The translations under genes were made by a program, and so were the position numbers. A stretch of DNA of 7,497 nucleotides, taken from positions 1 to 7,497 of the forward strand of contig JAENWH010000081.1 in assembly GCA_016650135.1 (NCBI GenBank), written 5' to 3'. The notes beneath the pieces were generated by a model that was not told the origin of the DNA, did no database searches, and was given only the letters and a program-made list of their open reading frames with translations. The stretch is from Peptostreptococcaceae bacterium. Its GTDB lineage: Bacteria > Bacillota_A > Clostridia > Peptostreptococcales > Anaerovoracaceae. Each line of letters starts with the position of its first letter. The stretch's first letter is position 1. This document shows positions 5,842 through 7,497 of this stretch, in pieces.

Positions 5842-7357
5842 GTTTTGCAGCCAATTTTAGTACTATTTCTTCGGACCTGTTTTTGGAGCCGTTTTCTTTT
5901 TCCTTTTCGGCCTAGATTTGGGACGACATCCCTTGGGAATCTCAAATCCAAAGCAGTCGAATATGTCGACCTGCTTGCCTACAAACTCCGTGATGATCTT
6001 GGCCTTCTTGGGGTGCTCTATCCTGCGGATGCTCATGAGCTCCTCGTACATGTGGACCCGTGTGGGAAACATCTTCTCAAGGGTCGGGCTGTTGCTGTAG
6101 ATGTGGTGGATGTAGGAGTTCAGGATAAGGGCAATGAACTGGATGAAGACCCTCCCACTGGTGGATAGCTCGGTGCTTGTCCTCAGGCGCCTGCCGTTCT
6201 GGGTGCTCTTGATGAACATGAAGGTCTTCTCTTGCTGGTCTCTCATGCGATATTTGTCCAGTATGTGGGTAAGTGAATACTTGTCCTTATCCATATTGTT
6301 GCACAGGCAGGCAAAGAAGCCCGAGCGGACATACAGTTGCTTCACGACCTCACTATTCTCCTCAAAAGACAGGAGCATGTTTGTCTCCTCGTCCACAGTG
6401 AGGGTGAAATGCTTGGAGAACTCCTGTATCGCCTCATCGGACAGGGGTATCTGATCCTCGATATGGGACTGCAGGCTTTCGCTGTTGCGATACATGAAAC
6501 CCGCAATCTCCTTCTTCTTGGCACCCTGCAACTCAGGGTCAAAGAAGAGGCAGAGGCGCAAGGGGGTGGTCTCCCTCAGCTTTCCATTCACATGCACTTC
6601 AAAGGGATATTCACAATCCATGCCATAGAGCTGGTGCTTTCCGATGTAGTTTTCCGTTACGCAGAAATCCTCAATGTCTATGGCTTCTATGGTGGTCTTG
6701 ATCTTCTTGTCGCCCGTCTTGGATATCATGATGAACCCGAGCTTCCTCTTCACAAGCAACTCGAGCGTCTCAAAGCTGATATATCCCCTGTCGAGCAGGA
6801 ACTGGATGAGCTTGAACCCCTTGAGGTCAAGCTCCTTCAAGGTGGTCGCAAGGGTCCTCGCATCGGTTATGTTCCCTGGCAGCACCCGGTAATAGACCGG
6901 CTGGCCAGTTGTCACATCATACAGTACCAGCATGTTGACCTGTGGCTGCAGGTCATGCTCCTTGTTCTTGCCATGGTGGCTGTCTGCCAGACGGGTGCTG
7001 AATATTGTAAAGCTCGTCGAGTCGATAGCAATCCATGAATCCTCGACCACACGTGCCTGCCTGCAGGCAAAGAGGTCCTGCTTGTTCTGTTCGGTCAGTG
7101 ATTGTGTAAGACGGGTTATATTCGATGGGCTGAGGATATTCTTGGTAGGGTACCATTCCACCTTCTGCATGGGCTCGAAATGGTTGTAGCAATCTCTGTG
7201 TATCAGTTCGAAGTAGGCCAGCGACAGCAGGTCGTCAACAATTCCGCTCTTGCCAAATATGGTTGTCAGATCCTTGCGGAGACCACAGGCATCGGCAACC
7301 TTCTCGAGGAACAGGGGAGCCCCGTAGAGCAGGCTCCTGGATTCCCCCGTATAGGAA
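5842..7357 (-). mobile_element. IS1634/IS4-type insertion sequence, incomplete
   Basis: This covers the transposase gene plus the 21 bases beyond its stop codon. Those bases must hold at least part of the IS terminal inverted repeat, if the downstream gene is not itself cut by it. The exact outer end cannot be fixed because the opposite end is missing: the element is interrupted at about 7358 by different DNA. Base composition changes sharply at about 5863, from AT-rich cargo to balanced GC. No target duplication can be identified. Confidence 0.7.
5863..7357 (-). pseudogene. IS1634/IS4-type DDE transposase, N-terminus lost
   Basis: The frame is open from 7357 down to the TAG at 5863-5865, about 498 codons. 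The first Met is at 7168-7170, giving 435 residues, but transposase-like sequence (SLLYGAPLFLEKVADACGL, then SLAYFELIHRDCYNHFEP) continues upstream of it. The true start is therefore lost beyond 7358, where an in-frame TGA (7360-7362) belongs to unrelated DNA. Counting from that Met, the catalytic acids are Asp50 (IAIDSTSF), Asp127 (LLDRGY) and Glu314. Tyr307, Arg310, Glu314 and Lys321 fit the Y-(2)-R-(3)-E-(6)-K signature of the IS4/IS1634 group exactly. The C-terminus is a basic tail rich in Lys, Arg and Pro. The enzyme would cut and paste the IS. With its N-terminal DNA-binding part gone it is probably inactive, although the catalytic core is intact. It converges on the 161-residue gene. 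Confidence 0.85.
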
Positions 7358-7497
7358 TGTCAACTTCCTGAAAAAGTACCACTCAAACTTGATTTATAGC
7401 TAGAATCACCCTTTATTATCCTTTCAAAAACTTCATGGTTTCAGCATAGGACTTGCCGCTTTTGACGAAGGCCTCAAGTAGCTGTTGCCTCATCAGC
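7358..7497. mobile_element. end of a second insertion sequence, probably IS21-like
   Basis: At 7358 the transposase frame ends abruptly and TGTCAACTTCCTGAAAAAGT begins. A TG-start terminus with a CTGAAAAAGTACC-type motif is what I associate with IS21-family ends. This comes from memory of the family and has not been checked by a search. About 60 bases further in, a minus-strand reading frame ends at 7416, as expected for the last gene of the element. The rest lies beyond the window. Confidence 0.5.
7416..7497 (-). CDS. C-terminal end of an unidentified protein of the second IS
   Basis: The last 26 codons of a minus-strand frame enter from the right edge and stop at TAA (7416-7418). The tail includes RQQLLEAFVKSGKSYAETMK and ends FLKG. 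It is too short to assign to a family. Its position just inside the presumed IS end suggests the last gene of that element, such as the IstB-type ATPase of an IS21 element, but the tail does not by itself look like the IstB C-termini I know. Confidence 0.35.
   Translation of the reverse strand, partial: LMRQQLLEAFVKSGKSYAETMKFLKG

Noticed and set aside
5845..7371. Several plus-strand and alternate minus-strand open frames across the transposase region.
   Set aside because: They are shadows of the transposase frame, which has clear catalytic motifs; none shows a plausible domain or start.
1..7497. CRISPR array, tRNA or rRNA genes, and toxin-antitoxin pairs.
   Set aside because: No regularly spaced direct repeats, no tRNA or rRNA signatures and no overlapping small gene pairs were seen on either strand.

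Overview
This bacterial window is an accessory island. AT-rich cargo genes lie between old gene fragments and insertion sequences. The transposase on the right (about 5863-7357) is visibly richer in G and C than the three plus-strand cargo genes, so the cargo looks foreign to the IS-bearing background. The host cannot be named from the sequence. A spirochaete such as a Sphaerochaeta relative is only a guess.

Layout. Positions 1-177 (minus) hold a truncated YjbQ-family (secondary thiamine-phosphate synthase / UPF0047) fragment. After a spacer with one possible 48-codon ORF comes an 808-residue protein (612-3038, plus), a fusion of an N-terminal HD phosphohydrolase-type domain with a GHKL/Hsp90-like ATPase. 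The next spacer carries a second, frameshifted yjbQ fragment (about 3183-3318, minus). Then comes a 506-residue Hanks-type Ser/Thr kinase (3557-5077, plus) with an unrecognised C-terminal region. A strong hairpin terminator follows its stop codon, and that stretch also shows traces of a third yjbQ fragment. A 161-residue protein with one N-terminal membrane segment follows (5356-5841, plus). Only 21 bases separate it from an IS1634/IS4-type transposase (minus) that has lost its N-terminus. That transposase is cut at about 7358 by the end of another, IS21-like element that runs out of the window.

How the genes may work together. The HD-Hsp90-like protein and the kinase both have the architecture of regulatory or defence (anti-phage) proteins, and the setting of relic genes and IS elements fits a defence island. 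The three cargo genes share a strand, but long spacers with yjbQ debris separate them, and a terminator follows the kinase. They therefore look like separately acquired modules rather than one compact operon. A joint system (ATPase/HD sensor-effector, kinase, membrane protein) is possible but unproven.

The least expected signal is the recurrence of same-orientation 3' fragments of yjbQ upstream of each plus-strand cargo gene, two clear and one faint. This suggests repeated insertion or exchange at one locus.
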